A DNA stretch of 64,000 nucleotides, from positions 62,001 through 126,000 of the forward strand of contig NZ_SEBR01000005.1 of NCBI RefSeq assembly GCF_004295795.1. Direction: 5' to 3'. Below, one piece after another: positions 1 through 7,867 of this stretch. Position numbers and translations under genes: made by a program. The notes under the pieces are model-generated. The model saw only the letters and a program-made list of their open reading frames with translations. It was not told the origin of the DNA and searched no databases. How positions within the stretch are numbered: the first letter of the stretch is position 1; every line of letters begins with the position of its first letter. The stretch is from Flavobacterium sp. (GTDB lineage Bacteria; Bacteroidota; Bacteroidia; Flavobacteriales; Flavobacteriaceae).

Positions 1-1
1 G

Positions 2-286
2 GTCGACATTTTTTTCGACGACGAGGTGATCAAGTTTAAGTTAAAATACATTGGTCAGGAAGATATATCGACTAAATTTGGGGTCGTTCCAACGATGATT
101 TTCCGACCGCTAGTCCAGTCGGGCCGCGTTTTCAAAGAGGAAGAGAGCCTTACTGTCTGGATTTCAGACGATGATAACAAAGTACCGATTCGAATCAAGG
201 CAAGTTTGGCTGTCGGTTCCATCAAAGCAGATCTCGAAAGCTTCAAGGGACTCAAACATTCATTCAAAGTAAAAGCTAAACCCTGA
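2..286 (+). CDS. DUF3108 domain protein, C-terminal fragment
   Basis: The frame is already open at base 2 and closes at TGA 284-286, so the gene starts before the window. A GTG at 26 is not the start, because the preceding codons (VDIFFDDE) continue the protein. The 94 visible residues are beta-rich and carry the pattern expected at the end of DUF3108, a run like RVFKEEESLTVWISDDDN followed by KVPIRI, and end in a basic tail. DUF3108 proteins are usually exported envelope proteins of unknown role; the signal peptide would lie outside the window. The stop codon overlaps the next start by one base (TGATG), so translation is probably coupled to the dioxygenase gene. Confidence 0.72.
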   Translation, partial: VDIFFDDEVIKFKLKYIGQEDISTKFGVVPTMIFRPLVQSGRVFKEEESLTVWISDDDNKVPIRIKASLAVGSIKADLESFKGLKHSFKVKAKP

Positions 287-1230
287 TGGCCGACTCTAAA
301 ATATCGGATGAAATCCTTGATAACCTTGAGGAGAAATTCCGTGCCATTGACCAAAAAACCGAAACGCATCTCGAAGGTTTGCTCTGGTCGAAACCGATCA
401 CTTATTGGGATTACATCCAAACCGATGCACTTCTGAACCTTCAAATACAACGCACGACTTTGCCCGATGAAATGGTTTTCATCATGTATCATCAGGTAAA
501 CGAGCTGCTTTTCAAAATGATTTTGTGGGAAATCGAACAGGTTTGCCATACAGATAAACTCACGACGAAATTCTTCACGGAGCGATTGACGCGGATTTCG
601 CGCTATTTCGATCTTTTGACCAATTCGTTCGACATCATGGGCGACGGAATGGAAGTCGAGCAATACATGAAATTCCGAAATACGTTGACGCCTGCAAGCG
701 GATTCCAAAGCGCGCAATATCGCCTGATCGAATTTGCCTCGACCGATCTTATAAACCTTATAGATTACCGATTCCGTGCGACGATCGACAGGAATACACC
801 GTTTTCACACGCTTTCGAACATCTGTATTGGCAAGCGGCCGGAAAGGATTATCACACGGGCAGAAAATCGGCGTTGCTCAACAATTTCGAGAAAAAGTAC
901 AAAGACGAATTCCTTCGCTTCATGCAGGAATACAACACCATAAACCTGTGGCGCAAATTTTCGGAACTTCCCGAAGAGGATCGCCAAAACCCCGAATTGA
1001 GAGAAGCCATGCGCCATTACGACCACACGGTAAACGTAAAATGGGTCATGGGACATTTGAATGCCGCGCGAAAATACATCGACAGCGGACAAGGAGACGG
1101 CGAGGCGACCGGAGGCAGCGACTGGAAAAAGTACATGCATCCGAAATACCAACGCCGTATTTTCTTCCCTGAACTTTGGAGCGAGGAAGAACTCAGGAAT
1201 TGGGGCGAGGAAAAAAGTGTAACTGCGTAA
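286..1230 (+). CDS. kynA: Tryptophan 2,3-dioxygenase family protein
   Basis: A 314-residue haem dioxygenase of the TDO family, expected to open the indole ring of L-tryptophan to N-formylkynurenine in the cytoplasm. Family blocks visible: an N-terminal block with DEMVFIMYHQVNELLFK (the F and H of the substrate pocket), a central QYMKFRNTLTPASGFQS block (Tyr and Arg that bind the substrate carboxylate), and a C-terminal block ending in RRIFFPELW. The usual GTGGSSG segment near the haem ligand is replaced by ATGGSDWKKYMHP, a variation I associate with the Bacteroidota branch. No other kynurenine-pathway gene is nearby. Start ATG overlaps the upstream stop. The family call is firm; the substrate is inferred. 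Confidence 0.88.
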   Translation: MADSKISDEILDNLEEKFRAIDQKTETHLEGLLWSKPITYWDYIQTDALLNLQIQRTTLPDEMVFIMYHQVNELLFKMILWEIEQVCHTDKLTTKFFTERLTRISRYFDLLTNSFDIMGDGMEVEQYMKFRNTLTPASGFQSAQYRLIEFASTDLINLIDYRFRATIDRNTPFSHAFEHLYWQAAGKDYHTGRKSALLNNFEKKYKDEFLRFMQEYNTINLWRKFSELPEEDRQNPELREAMRHYDHTVNVKWVMGHLNAARKYIDSGQGDGEATGGSDWKKYMHPKYQRRIFFPELWSEEELRNWGEEKSVTA

Positions 1231-1240
1231 AATCAAAGCA

Positions 1241-2494
1241 TTGAAAAGACTACAACTACTGATTTTACCCGTATTCCTGTTGCTTTTTGCCTGTGGTAAA
1301 TCTGATGAAGAAAAAACGGTCAAGAAACCTGTTGCCGAAAAGAAAATCGAGATCGTTGAATTTGGGTTCAAGCTCAACGATTTCGATGTTTTGAACGATA
1401 CGATCGTTTCGGGCGACACTTTCGGAAGCATTCTCGAAGAACAAAATTTCAATCCTACGCAAATCCATGATATTGTCGAGCAGGTTCGCGATACTTTTGA
1501 TGTCAGAAAAATCAGGGTCGGAAAACCTTACACGATCCTTCGCACGAAAGACGCGTCCAAAAAAGCACAGATTTTCATCTATCAACCCGACAGACTTAGT
1601 TATTACGTGGTCGATCTGCGTGATTCGATTGCCAAATCTTACAAGAAAGTCCGTCCGATAAAAATCAGAAGACGAACGATCGCCGCGGCACTCGACGGAT
1701 CGCTCACCGAAGAACTCGAACGCCAAAAGGTCGATCCGGCGCTGGCCAATCAAATTTCTACGGTTTACGCTTGGTCAATCGACTTCTTCAAACTCCAAAA
1801 AGGCGACAAATTCGCGATCACTTTTACCGAAAGATTCATCAACGACACGATTTACGACGGCGTCGAAGAAATGGAAGCCGCTTTTTTCGAATACAAAGGC
1901 AAACTCATTTACGCCTTTCCTTTCGTCCAGGACACGACTCGCGGCAAAGTCGCTTATTTTGACGAAGAGGGAAAAGTCCTCAAGAATTTCTTCCTCAAAG
2001 CGCCACTCAAATTCAGCCGTATTTCCTCTCGATTTTCGAGAAACCGATTCCATCCGGTGCAACAGGTTTGGAAAGCGCACAAAGGTACAGATTACGCCGC
2101 GCCAACGGGAACTCCAATCATGACCACGGCATCGGGAGTCGTCGAACAAACCGGCTATACGACAGGAAACGGAAATTTCGTGAAAGTCAAACACAACGGC
2201 ACTTATTCAACCCAATACCTGCACATGTCCAAAATTCTCGTAAGACGTGGACAGCGCGTTACGCAAGGCGATGTGATAGGACGCGTAGGAAGTACAGGAT
2301 TGGCGACCGGTCCGCACGTTTGCTATAGATTCTGGAGAAATGGCGTGCAGGTCGATCCGCTTGGGTTGCGATTGCCGAACGCCGAACCGATGGACAAGCG
2401 ATACAAAGACCGCTTTATTGCCGAAATGACGCCTCTCAAACGCGAACTTGACAGCGTCGCTGAGAAGAAATTCGGAAGTTTGACGAAAGGTTAA
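1241..2494 (+). CDS. M23 family peptidoglycan DD-metallopeptidase, lipoprotein
   Basis: A 417-residue exported protein. It starts with TTG at 1241, chosen because it gives a clean lipoprotein signal (hydrophobic LLILPVFLLLFAC with the lipobox Cys near residue 18) only 10 bases after the preceding stop. Residues of about 55-110 look like a LysM/OapA-type region (GDTFGSILEEQ). The C-terminal LytM/M23 domain has His280 and Asp284 (HKGTD), His328 (YLHM) and His359. The residue equivalent to the third zinc ligand, normally the second His of HxH, is Cys361 (GPHVCYRFW). The likely role is peptide cleavage in the periplasmic cell wall. It is probably co-transcribed with the dioxygenase gene, without obvious functional linkage. 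Confidence 0.88.
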   Translation: MKRLQLLILPVFLLLFACGKSDEEKTVKKPVAEKKIEIVEFGFKLNDFDVLNDTIVSGDTFGSILEEQNFNPTQIHDIVEQVRDTFDVRKIRVGKPYTILRTKDASKKAQIFIYQPDRLSYYVVDLRDSIAKSYKKVRPIKIRRRTIAAALDGSLTEELERQKVDPALANQISTVYAWSIDFFKLQKGDKFAITFTERFINDTIYDGVEEMEAAFFEYKGKLIYAFPFVQDTTRGKVAYFDEEGKVLKNFFLKAPLKFSRISSRFSRNRFHPVQQVWKAHKGTDYAAPTGTPIMTTASGVVEQTGYTTGNGNFVKVKHNGTYSTQYLHMSKILVRRGQRVTQGDVIGRVGSTGLATGPHVCYRFWRNGVQVDPLGLRLPNAEPMDKRYKDRFIAEMTPLKRELDSVAEKKFGSLTKG

Positions 2495-2510
2495 CCCAAA
2501 TCAGGAAAGG

Positions 2511-2545
2511 TTTAAGTCGAATTAGTCGCGATTTGGTTATTTTTG
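2511..2545 (+). promoter_or_regulatory. Candidate promoter of pgi
   Basis: TATTTTTG at 2538-2545 matches the Bacteroidota -7 element TAnnTTTG exactly. A weak -33 element (TTTA, 2511-2514) lies 23 bp upstream. The pgi ATG is 18 bases after the -7 box. Confidence 0.5.
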
Positions 2546-2563
2546 CGTGTCAAAAAAACGATT

Positions 2564-4207
2564 ATGCCTTTACCTAAAATAAATCCGGAAACGACTGCCG
2601 CTTGGCAGGAACTATTGCAACACCACGGACATTTGTGCCATATCCCGATGAAGAAACTCTTCGAGGAAGACGCGCAAAGAGCCCAGAAATTCCACATCAG
2701 CTGGAACGATTTTCTGGTCGATTATTCCAAGAACATCATCAATCAGGAAACGATAGATTTGCTTTTGAAGTTGGCTGACGAAGTCCAATTGAAAGAAGCG
2801 ATGTCCAAATATTTCGCGGGCGATGCGATAAACGCTACCGAAAAACGAGCGGTTTTGCACACGGCTTTGAGAGCGCCAGAAAATGCGTCTATAAAAGTTG
2901 ACGGCGAAAACGTGATGCCAGAAGTTTATTCGGTCAAGAATAAAATCAAAAACTTCACTTCCGAGGTAATTTCAGGCACCCGAAAAGGTTTCACCGGAAA
3001 GACTTTCACTGATGTCGTGAACATCGGGATCGGAGGATCTGATTTGGGTCCGGCGATGGTTGTCGAAGCACTCAAGTTCTACAAAAATCATCTCAATGTT
3101 CATTTCGTATCGAACGTAGACGGCGATCACGTGAACGAAGTCATCAAGAATCTCGATCCTGAAACGACTTTGTTTGTCGTGGTTTCGAAGACTTTCACGA
3201 CTCAGGAAACGTTGAGCAATGCCGAAACGATCCGCAAGTGGTTTTTGAAATCAGCAAAACAGGAAGACGTGGCCAAGCATTTTGTCGCGGTTTCTACCAA
3301 CGTCAAGAAAGTGACCGAATTCGGAATCGATCCTGACAACGTTTTCCCAATGTGGGATTGGGTTGGCGGACGTTTTTCACTTTGGAGCGCAGTCGGGCTT
3401 TCGATTGCTTTGGCTGTCGGATTCGAAAATTTCGACGATTTGCTGAAAGGCGCCAACGAAATGGACGAGCACTTCAAAACGACAGAATTTTCTCAAAATA
3501 TTCCGGTCGTTCTGGCACTTTTGAGCGTTTGGTATAACAATTTCTTCGGAAGCGAAACTGAAGCTTTGATTCCGTACACACAATATTTGAACAGACTTGC
3601 GCCCTACTTGCAACAAGGCACGATGGAAAGCAACGGAAAATACGTCGACAGAAACGGAAATGTCGTGAATTACCAAACCGGAACAATCATCTGGGGCGAA
3701 CCGGGATCGAATTCTCAGCATGCGTTTTTCCAGTTGATCCACCAAGGCACGAAGCTGATTCCGACAGATTTCATCGGATACGTCAAGCCGTTGCATGGCG
3801 ATTGGGATCATCACGACAAATTGATGTCGAACTTTTTCGCGCAGACAGAAGCTTTGATGAACGGAAAAACCGCGTCGCAAGTCCAGGCCGAGTTCGATAA
3901 AATGGGCGTTTCGGACGAAGACGCGAAAGCACTGAAACCGTTCAAGGTCTTCGAAGGTAACAAACCGACAAACACGCTTTTGATCGAAAAATTGACTCCG
4001 AAATCGCTTGGAGCTTTGGTCGCACTTTACGAACACAAGATTTTCGTGCAAGGCGTAATCTGGAACATTTACAGCTTCGATCAATGGGGCGTCGAGCTCG
4101 GAAAGCAATTGGCCAGCACGGTTTTGGACGAAATCAATTCCGGAAAAGTGGGCGAGCACGACAGTTCTACGAGCTTTTTGTTGAACGCTTTCCTGTCCAA
4201 AAAATAA
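2564..4207 (+). CDS. pgi: Glucose-6-phosphate isomerase
   Basis: A 547-residue cytoplasmic enzyme that interconverts glucose 6-phosphate and fructose 6-phosphate in glycolysis and gluconeogenesis. Family signatures are intact: [13 protein letters not shown] (phosphate loop), the [12 protein letters not shown] block, GTMESNGK with the catalytic Glu, the [11 protein letters not shown]is region, and [12 protein letters not shown] carrying the C-terminal catalytic Lys. I place the start at ATG 2564 (MPLPKINPE) and not at the upstream in-frame GTG 2543, because that GTG lies inside the predicted -7 box. It is monocistronic: own promoter upstream and an intrinsic terminator directly downstream. Confidence 0.97.
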   Translation: MPLPKINPETTAAWQELLQHHGHLCHIPMKKLFEEDAQRAQKFHISWNDFLVDYSKNIINQETIDLLLKLADEVQLKEAMSKYFAGDAINATEKRAVLHTALRAPENASIKVDGENVMPEVYSVKNKIKNFTSEVISGTRKGFTGKTFTDVVNIGIGGSDLGPAMVVEALKFYKNHLNVHFVSNVDGDHVNEVIKNLDPETTLFVVVSKTFTTQETLSNAETIRKWFLKSAKQEDVAKHFVAVSTNVKKVTEFGIDPDNVFPMWDWVGGRFSLWSAVGLSIALAVGFENFDDLLKGANEMDEHFKTTEFSQNIPVVLALLSVWYNNFFGSETEALIPYTQYLNRLAPYLQQGTMESNGKYVDRNGNVVNYQTGTIIWGEPGSNSQHAFFQLIHQGTKLIPTDFIGYVKPLHGDWDHHDKLMSNFFAQTEALMNGKTASQVQAEFDKMGVSDEDAKALKPFKVFEGNKPTNTLLIEKLTPKSLGALVALYEHKIFVQGVIWNIYSFDQWGVELGKQLASTVLDEINSGKVGEHDSSTSFLLNAFLSKK

Positions 4208-4230
4208 TTTCAATCGATTCCATATAACAA

Positions 4231-4257
4231 GCCTCGCCCTGAAAGCGGGGCTTTTTT
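4231..4257 (+). terminator. Intrinsic terminator of pgi
   Basis: Stem GCCTCGC (4231-4237) pairs with GCGGGGC (4245-4251) through one U-G wobble, with a 7-base loop, followed by six T (4252-4257). Confidence 0.85.
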
Positions 4258-4270
4258 GCGCTTAAATTCC

Positions 4271-4278
4271 TATATTTG
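4271..4278 (+). promoter_or_regulatory. -7 promoter element of the small membrane protein gene
   Basis: TATATTTG matches TAnnTTTG exactly and sits 24 bases before the ATG at 4303. No good TTTG is present at the right spacing, so only the -7 part is supported. Confidence 0.5.
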
Positions 4279-4302
4279 GGTTTCCAAACAACCAAATTTT
4301 CG

Positions 4303-4734
4303 ATGGATAAATTCGCTCATATCATTCAACAAGCGCACTCCGGTTGGGCTTATATCACTTTGCTGGTTTTGGTAATCGCGGTCATAAACGGAATCGCAGG
4401 ATTCACTTCGGCTCGTGAATTCAAAGCTTCAGATCGTCGCCTCGGGCTTTTTGCGTTGATCGCTTCCCATATTCAATTGGTCATCGGGCTCATCACTTAT
4501 TTTACTTCGCCACTTGGTCTTTCGGCTTTCGGACAGATGAAAAACGCCGCATTGCGTCTGACTTCTTTGGAACATCCGTTGGTGAATATCATCGCGATCG
4601 TTTTGATAACTATCGGATGGTCGAAGCACAAACGGAAAGAGCTGAGCAAAGACAAATTCAAGTGTTTCGCGATATTTTACACCTTGGGATTGGTCTTTTT
4701 GTTAAGTCGGATTCCATGGAAACTTTGGTTCTAA
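4303..4734 (+). CDS. Four-helix integral membrane protein
   Basis: A 143-residue protein with about four transmembrane helices (residues about 12-35, 46-67, 85-105 and 118-137) and charged loops. It contains conserved-looking HSGWAYITLL, ASHIQLVIGLITYF, LEHPLVNIIAIVLITIGWSKH and FYTLGLVFLLSRIPW segments. I recognise this as a small flavobacterial family often labelled cytochrome b-like (and sometimes mislabelled as a ribosomal protein). Several His residues lie near helix ends, so haem binding is possible but unproven. ATG 4303 (MDKFAHI) was chosen because an upstream in-frame start overlaps the -7 promoter box. The gene is flanked by terminators on both sides and so is probably transcribed alone. 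Confidence 0.8.
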   Translation: MDKFAHIIQQAHSGWAYITLLVLVIAVINGIAGFTSAREFKASDRRLGLFALIASHIQLVIGLITYFTSPLGLSAFGQMKNAALRLTSLEHPLVNIIAIVLITIGWSKHKRKELSKDKFKCFAIFYTLGLVFLLSRIPWKLWF

Positions 4735-4742
4735 AACCACTC

Positions 4743-4766
4743 AGGCGCTCTAAAAGGCGCTTTTTT
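4743..4766 (+). terminator. Weak intrinsic terminator
   Basis: AGGCGC (4743-4748) pairs with GCGCTT (4757-4762), including one G-U pair, and is followed by T residues to 4766. It lies nine bases after the membrane protein stop. Confidence 0.5.
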
Positions 4767-4817
4767 CGTCTAAAGGAACAGTATTTGTAAAGGCGTTCCC
4801 GCGATAAAATCTCGAAT

Positions 4818-5288
4818 ATGAAGAATAAAACAATACTTTTTACCGCTTTCGGACTGCTCGCTTTGTTGTCGATTTTCGGATTCCAAACAATACAACAGCC
4901 TGTGCAACAGTCAAAAGCGACACAAGACTCGATTGCCAAAAACGCAAAAGTCGCCGACAGTCTCAAACTTGTTTCGAACCTGAAACTCAAGGTTTTCAAA
5001 AAAAGCGCCCACGCCTCGTATTACCACGATAAGTTCAACGGAAAAAGAACCGCGAGCGGACGCAAATTCAGCAACAAAGGCTACACGGCGGCGCATCGCA
5101 AACTGCCTTTCGGAACAAAAATCAAAGTGACGAACGAAGCCAACGGAAAGTCGGTTATCGTGGAAGTCACTGATCGCGGGCCTTTCACAAGAGGACGCGA
5201 CATCGATCTCACAAGACGCGCCTTCATGGACATCGCCGGAGCAGGTTGGGGCGGCGCGCTAAAAGTGACGATCGAGGTCATCGAGTAA
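4818..5288 (+). CDS. RlpA-like double-psi beta-barrel protein (first copy)
   Basis: A 156-residue exported protein: an N-terminal hydrophobic signal/anchor (residues 1-25), a charged spacer to about 60, then a DPBB domain. The domain carries the RlpA signature pieces ASYYHDKFNGKRTASG, TAAHRKLPFGTKI and VTDRGPFTRGRDIDLTRRAF. RlpA proteins are septal-ring lytic transglycosylases or wall-binding proteins. This copy lacks the C-terminal SPOR domain of the E. coli protein. The signal lacks an obvious lipobox, unlike the next gene. Fifteen bases separate it from a close paralogue downstream, so the pair looks like a tandem duplication within one operon. Confidence 0.87.
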   Translation: MKNKTILFTAFGLLALLSIFGFQTIQQPVQQSKATQDSIAKNAKVADSLKLVSNLKLKVFKKSAHASYYHDKFNGKRTASGRKFSNKGYTAAHRKLPFGTKIKVTNEANGKSVIVEVTDRGPFTRGRDIDLTRRAFMDIAGAGWGGALKVTIEVIE

Positions 5289-5303
5289 CCCAAACACCTA
5301 AAT

Positions 5304-5687
5304 ATGAAGCGGATCTTAGCCCTGATCGTCTTCTTCTCACTGTCAATCGCAGTCGTTTCCTGTTCTTCGAGAAAAGGCGGGAGCGCATCGGTTTACAAGC
5401 GAAATGTCGAAGCATCTTACTATCACGACAAATTCAACGGACGTCGCACGGCGAGCGGAGACAAATTCCACAACAGCGATTTGACCGCGGCTCACAGAAA
5501 ACTGCCTTTCGGAACGAAATTGCGTGTTACCAACGTCAAGAACGGCGAATCCGTAATCGTAACTGTCAACGATCGCGGTCCGCACAAAAGCGGTCGCGAA
5601 ATCGATTTGAGCAAACGCGCTTTCATGTCGATCACAGACAACAAAAACCACGGATTCATTCGAGTTAATATGGAAATCGTGAACTAA
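5304..5687 (+). CDS. RlpA-like lipoprotein (second copy)
   Basis: A 127-residue lipoprotein: signal MKRILALIVFFSLSIAVVSC with the lipobox Cys at residue 20, then a DPBB domain almost parallel to the upstream copy (EASYYHDKFNGRRTASG, TAAHRKLPFGTKL, VTVNDRGPHKSGREIDLSKR). The Asp of NDRGP/TDRGP, expected in the active groove, is present in both copies. The likely site is the periplasmic face of a membrane, acting on or binding peptidoglycan. There is no SPOR domain. Its TAA stop shares one base with the next ATG (TAATG), so the DUF1801 gene belongs to the same transcript. Confidence 0.87.
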   Translation: MKRILALIVFFSLSIAVVSCSSRKGGSASVYKRNVEASYYHDKFNGRRTASGDKFHNSDLTAAHRKLPFGTKLRVTNVKNGESVIVTVNDRGPHKSGREIDLSKRAFMSITDNKNHGFIRVNMEIVN

Positions 5688-6109
5688 TGGGAAAAACTCC
5701 ACTATCGGATTCGGAAAAAGTAGACCAATATATCGCTGCTTTGGACGCGACTTCTCAAGAAATCGTCCGGTTTTTGCGTGAGCTTTTCCTAACTTCTGAC
5801 AGCGAAATTTCAGAACACATCAAATGGAATTCGCCCGCCTTTTACTTCAATGGCGAAATGGCCGAATTCGATCCGAAAGAGTACAAACGCGACTTGGCCG
5901 TGATCAATCTGCATCGCGGAAAGTTACTTGTGGTTTTTCCGACGGGAAATAAAATCGATCCACAAATCGGACTTAATGGGAAAGACTATCCCGACGGCCG
6001 AAAAATCGTCGAAATCCTTAACATTGGTCACACGAAAGAATTGTCTGACAAACTTCAGTCAGGCGTAAAAGATTGGTTGTCAAGGGTCGACCGCAATTTG
6101 CAAGATTAG
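5687..6109 (+). CDS. DUF1801 domain-containing protein
   Basis: A 140-residue soluble protein of the DUF1801/YdhG-like fold. Typical features are the N-terminal helix pair (KVDQYIAALDATSQEIVRFL), the HIKWNSPAFYFNG motif and a later LAVINLHRGKLLVVFPTG strand region. The biochemical role of the family is not established. It has no signal peptide, so it is cytoplasmic, unlike the two exported proteins encoded just upstream. It overlaps the upstream stop by one base. There is no clear terminator before the next promoter region at 6153. Confidence 0.82.
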   Translation: MGKTPLSDSEKVDQYIAALDATSQEIVRFLRELFLTSDSEISEHIKWNSPAFYFNGEMAEFDPKEYKRDLAVINLHRGKLLVVFPTGNKIDPQIGLNGKDYPDGRKIVEILNIGHTKELSDKLQSGVKDWLSRVDRNLQD

Positions 6110-6152
6110 AACAACCTTAGAAATCGTTTTCGTAAGATTAACACAAAATTAA

Positions 6153-6193
6153 GTTCGGTTAGTTCGGTATGAGCCGAACCAAAACTAACTTTG
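6153..6193 (+). promoter_or_regulatory. Operator/promoter of the RND efflux operon
   Basis: TAACTTTG at 6186-6193 is a perfect -7 element. The region upstream is built from symmetrical half-sites: GTTCGG at 6153-6158 and 6162-6167, with CCGAAC at 6174-6179, and an outer 7-bp inverted repeat GTTAGTT (6158-6164) and AACTAAC (6183-6189) whose right arm overlaps the -7 box. This is the layout expected for an autorepressed marR-like gene. The regulator is encoded 20 bases downstream. Confidence 0.6.
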
Positions 6194-6213
6194 GGGTCAA
6201 TTTTTTACCGAAA

Positions 6214-6702
6214 ATGGATATCCAAAAAGAGAAAGAAGAGTTGATCGAGATGTTCGGCGTCCACTTTGAGACGTTGTACCACTTGCCACCTCTTGCTTCG
6301 CGAATTCTGGGAACTTTGATCGTTGACAGTCAGCAACCTGGATTCACGTTCGAAAATCTCGTCGAGATAACCGGTGCGAGTAAAAGTTCGGTTTCTACTG
6401 CTGTCAATCTGTTGCACAAACTCGGCAAAATCACTTATATCACCGTTTCGGGCGACCGAAAAAAATACTACAAGCCTGCACCTTTCAGCGAAAGACTCGA
6501 CAATTACCAACGCTTGTTGCAATTCGAGAAAAAGCTCATCGCGAGAATGCTCAAATATTGCGAGATGACAAACTGCGACGACGAATCGCACGACATCGAA
6601 AACATAAAAGCGTATCAGGGCCACGTCTTGAAAGTCGAGGAATTGCTCAACAAAACGGTGGAAAGATTCCGACAGATAGAAGAAAAAAACAAAAAGAAAT
6701 AA
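6214..6702 (+). CDS. GbsR/MarR-type winged-helix transcriptional regulator
   Basis: A 162-residue DNA-binding protein: helix MDIQKEKEELIEMFGVHFE, then a winged helix-turn-helix (TFENLVEITGASKSSVSTAVNLLHKLGKI) with a wing (YITVSGDRKKYYKP), and a long C-terminal helical dimerisation region ending in a lysine tail. The pattern resembles the GbsR branch of the MarR superfamily. ATG 6214 is preferred over upstream in-frame codons because 6169-6213 overlaps the operator and -7 box. It is the first gene of the efflux operon, 13 bases before the adaptor gene, so it most likely represses the operon in response to a drug or lipophilic ligand. Confidence 0.86.
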   Translation: MDIQKEKEELIEMFGVHFETLYHLPPLASRILGTLIVDSQQPGFTFENLVEITGASKSSVSTAVNLLHKLGKITYITVSGDRKKYYKPAPFSERLDNYQRLLQFEKKLIARMLKYCEMTNCDDESHDIENIKAYQGHVLKVEELLNKTVERFRQIEEKNKKK

Positions 6703-6715
6703 TCTACAAATAAAT

Positions 6716-7858
6716 ATGAAAACCAATCACATCTTCAATTTCATCATAGCTTCGGTTTTGTTGGCTTCATGCAGCAAAAAAGAAGAACAGGCGCAACAGC
6801 CGCAAGGTCCGATGCCGTTTCCCGTAGAAAAAGTCGCCAAACAGGACGCGACAGTTTTCCAGGAATACACGGCGAATCTGGAAGGGCGCCAAAACGTCGA
6901 GATCCGTGCGAAAGTCAACGGATTCATCCAAAAAATCTATGTCGACGAAGGCCAACAGGTTCGCAAAGGACAATTGTTGTTCAAGATCGAAACCAATACT
7001 TTGAACCAAGATGCGGCGGCGGCGAAAGCTCAGGTAAACGCGGCCCAGGTCGAAGTTGACCGATTGAAACCGCTTGTCGATCGAAACATCATCAGTCCGG
7101 TGCAACTCGAGACCGCGAAAGCCAAATTGGCTCAGGCGAAAAGCGCTTATGGAAGCGTCGCTGCGAACATCAGCTACGGAACGATCGTTTCTCCAGTCGA
7201 CGGATTCGTCGGAAGTTTGCCTTTTAAAGAAGGCGCGTTGGTTGGAACGACGACGGAAATGCCGCTCACGACAGTATCGGACACAAAAGTGATGCGCGCT
7301 TATTTCTCATTGAACGAAAAACAGATGATCGATTTCGCCAAGACTTTCAAAGGCGAATCTTTGGCCGCAAAACTCAAGAATGTCGCTCCTGTTTCGCTGA
7401 TTTTGGCCGATAATTCGGAATATGACGTGAAAGGCAGAATCGAGACTGTAAACGGTCAAGCCGATCCGGAAACGGGAACGACGCAATTCCGCGCTGAATT
7501 CGCGAATCCACAGGCGATTTTGAGAAGTGGCGGAACGGGAATCGTTAGAATTCCGGTAGAAGTGAAAAGTGCGATCCTCGTGCCGCAAAACGCCGTCTTG
7601 GACATGCAGGGCAAACAACAACTTTTCGTGGTTGGCCAAGGAAACAAAGTCAAGTCGAGAATCATCAGCACAAGCGGCGTTTCCGGACTGAACTTTATCG
7701 TGACTGGCGGACTCGAAGAAGGAGAAACCATCGTGATCGAAGGCGCATCCAAGATGAAAGACGATATGCAAATCGCTCCACAGCCCAAAAACGCGAATCC
7801 GCAAACGGCGCAACAACAACCTGCCAAGGATTCGGCAAAAGCAACAGCAAAAAAATAA
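6716..7858 (+). CDS. RND efflux periplasmic adaptor (membrane fusion protein)
   Basis: A 380-residue lipoprotein (signal with lipobox LASCS, Cys near residue 19) of the AcrA/MexA type. A lipoyl-like half (EIRAKVNGFIQKIYVDEGQQVRKGQLLFKIE) is followed by a hairpin helix pair (ALAKAQ-like region, residues about 100-145), the second lipoyl half (YGTIVSPVDGFVG) and the beta-barrel/membrane-proximal domains. The C-terminus is Gln/Ala/Lys-rich and low-complexity. It bridges the inner-membrane pump encoded next and the outer-membrane channel encoded third. The spacing to the permease gene is 9 bases. Confidence 0.93.
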   Translation: MKTNHIFNFIIASVLLASCSKKEEQAQQPQGPMPFPVEKVAKQDATVFQEYTANLEGRQNVEIRAKVNGFIQKIYVDEGQQVRKGQLLFKIETNTLNQDAAAAKAQVNAAQVEVDRLKPLVDRNIISPVQLETAKAKLAQAKSAYGSVAANISYGTIVSPVDGFVGSLPFKEGALVGTTTEMPLTTVSDTKVMRAYFSLNEKQMIDFAKTFKGESLAAKLKNVAPVSLILADNSEYDVKGRIETVNGQADPETGTTQFRAEFANPQAILRSGGTGIVRIPVEVKSAILVPQNAVLDMQGKQQLFVVGQGNKVKSRIISTSGVSGLNFIVTGGLEEGETIVIEGASKMKDDMQIAPQPKNANPQTAQQQPAKDSAKATAKK

Positions 7859-7867
7859 TTCGACCCC

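Noticed and set aside
6169..6213. Extended N-terminus of the GbsR/MarR regulator
   Set aside because: These codons overlap the operator and -7 box, so they should not be translated; ATG 6214 fits the family.
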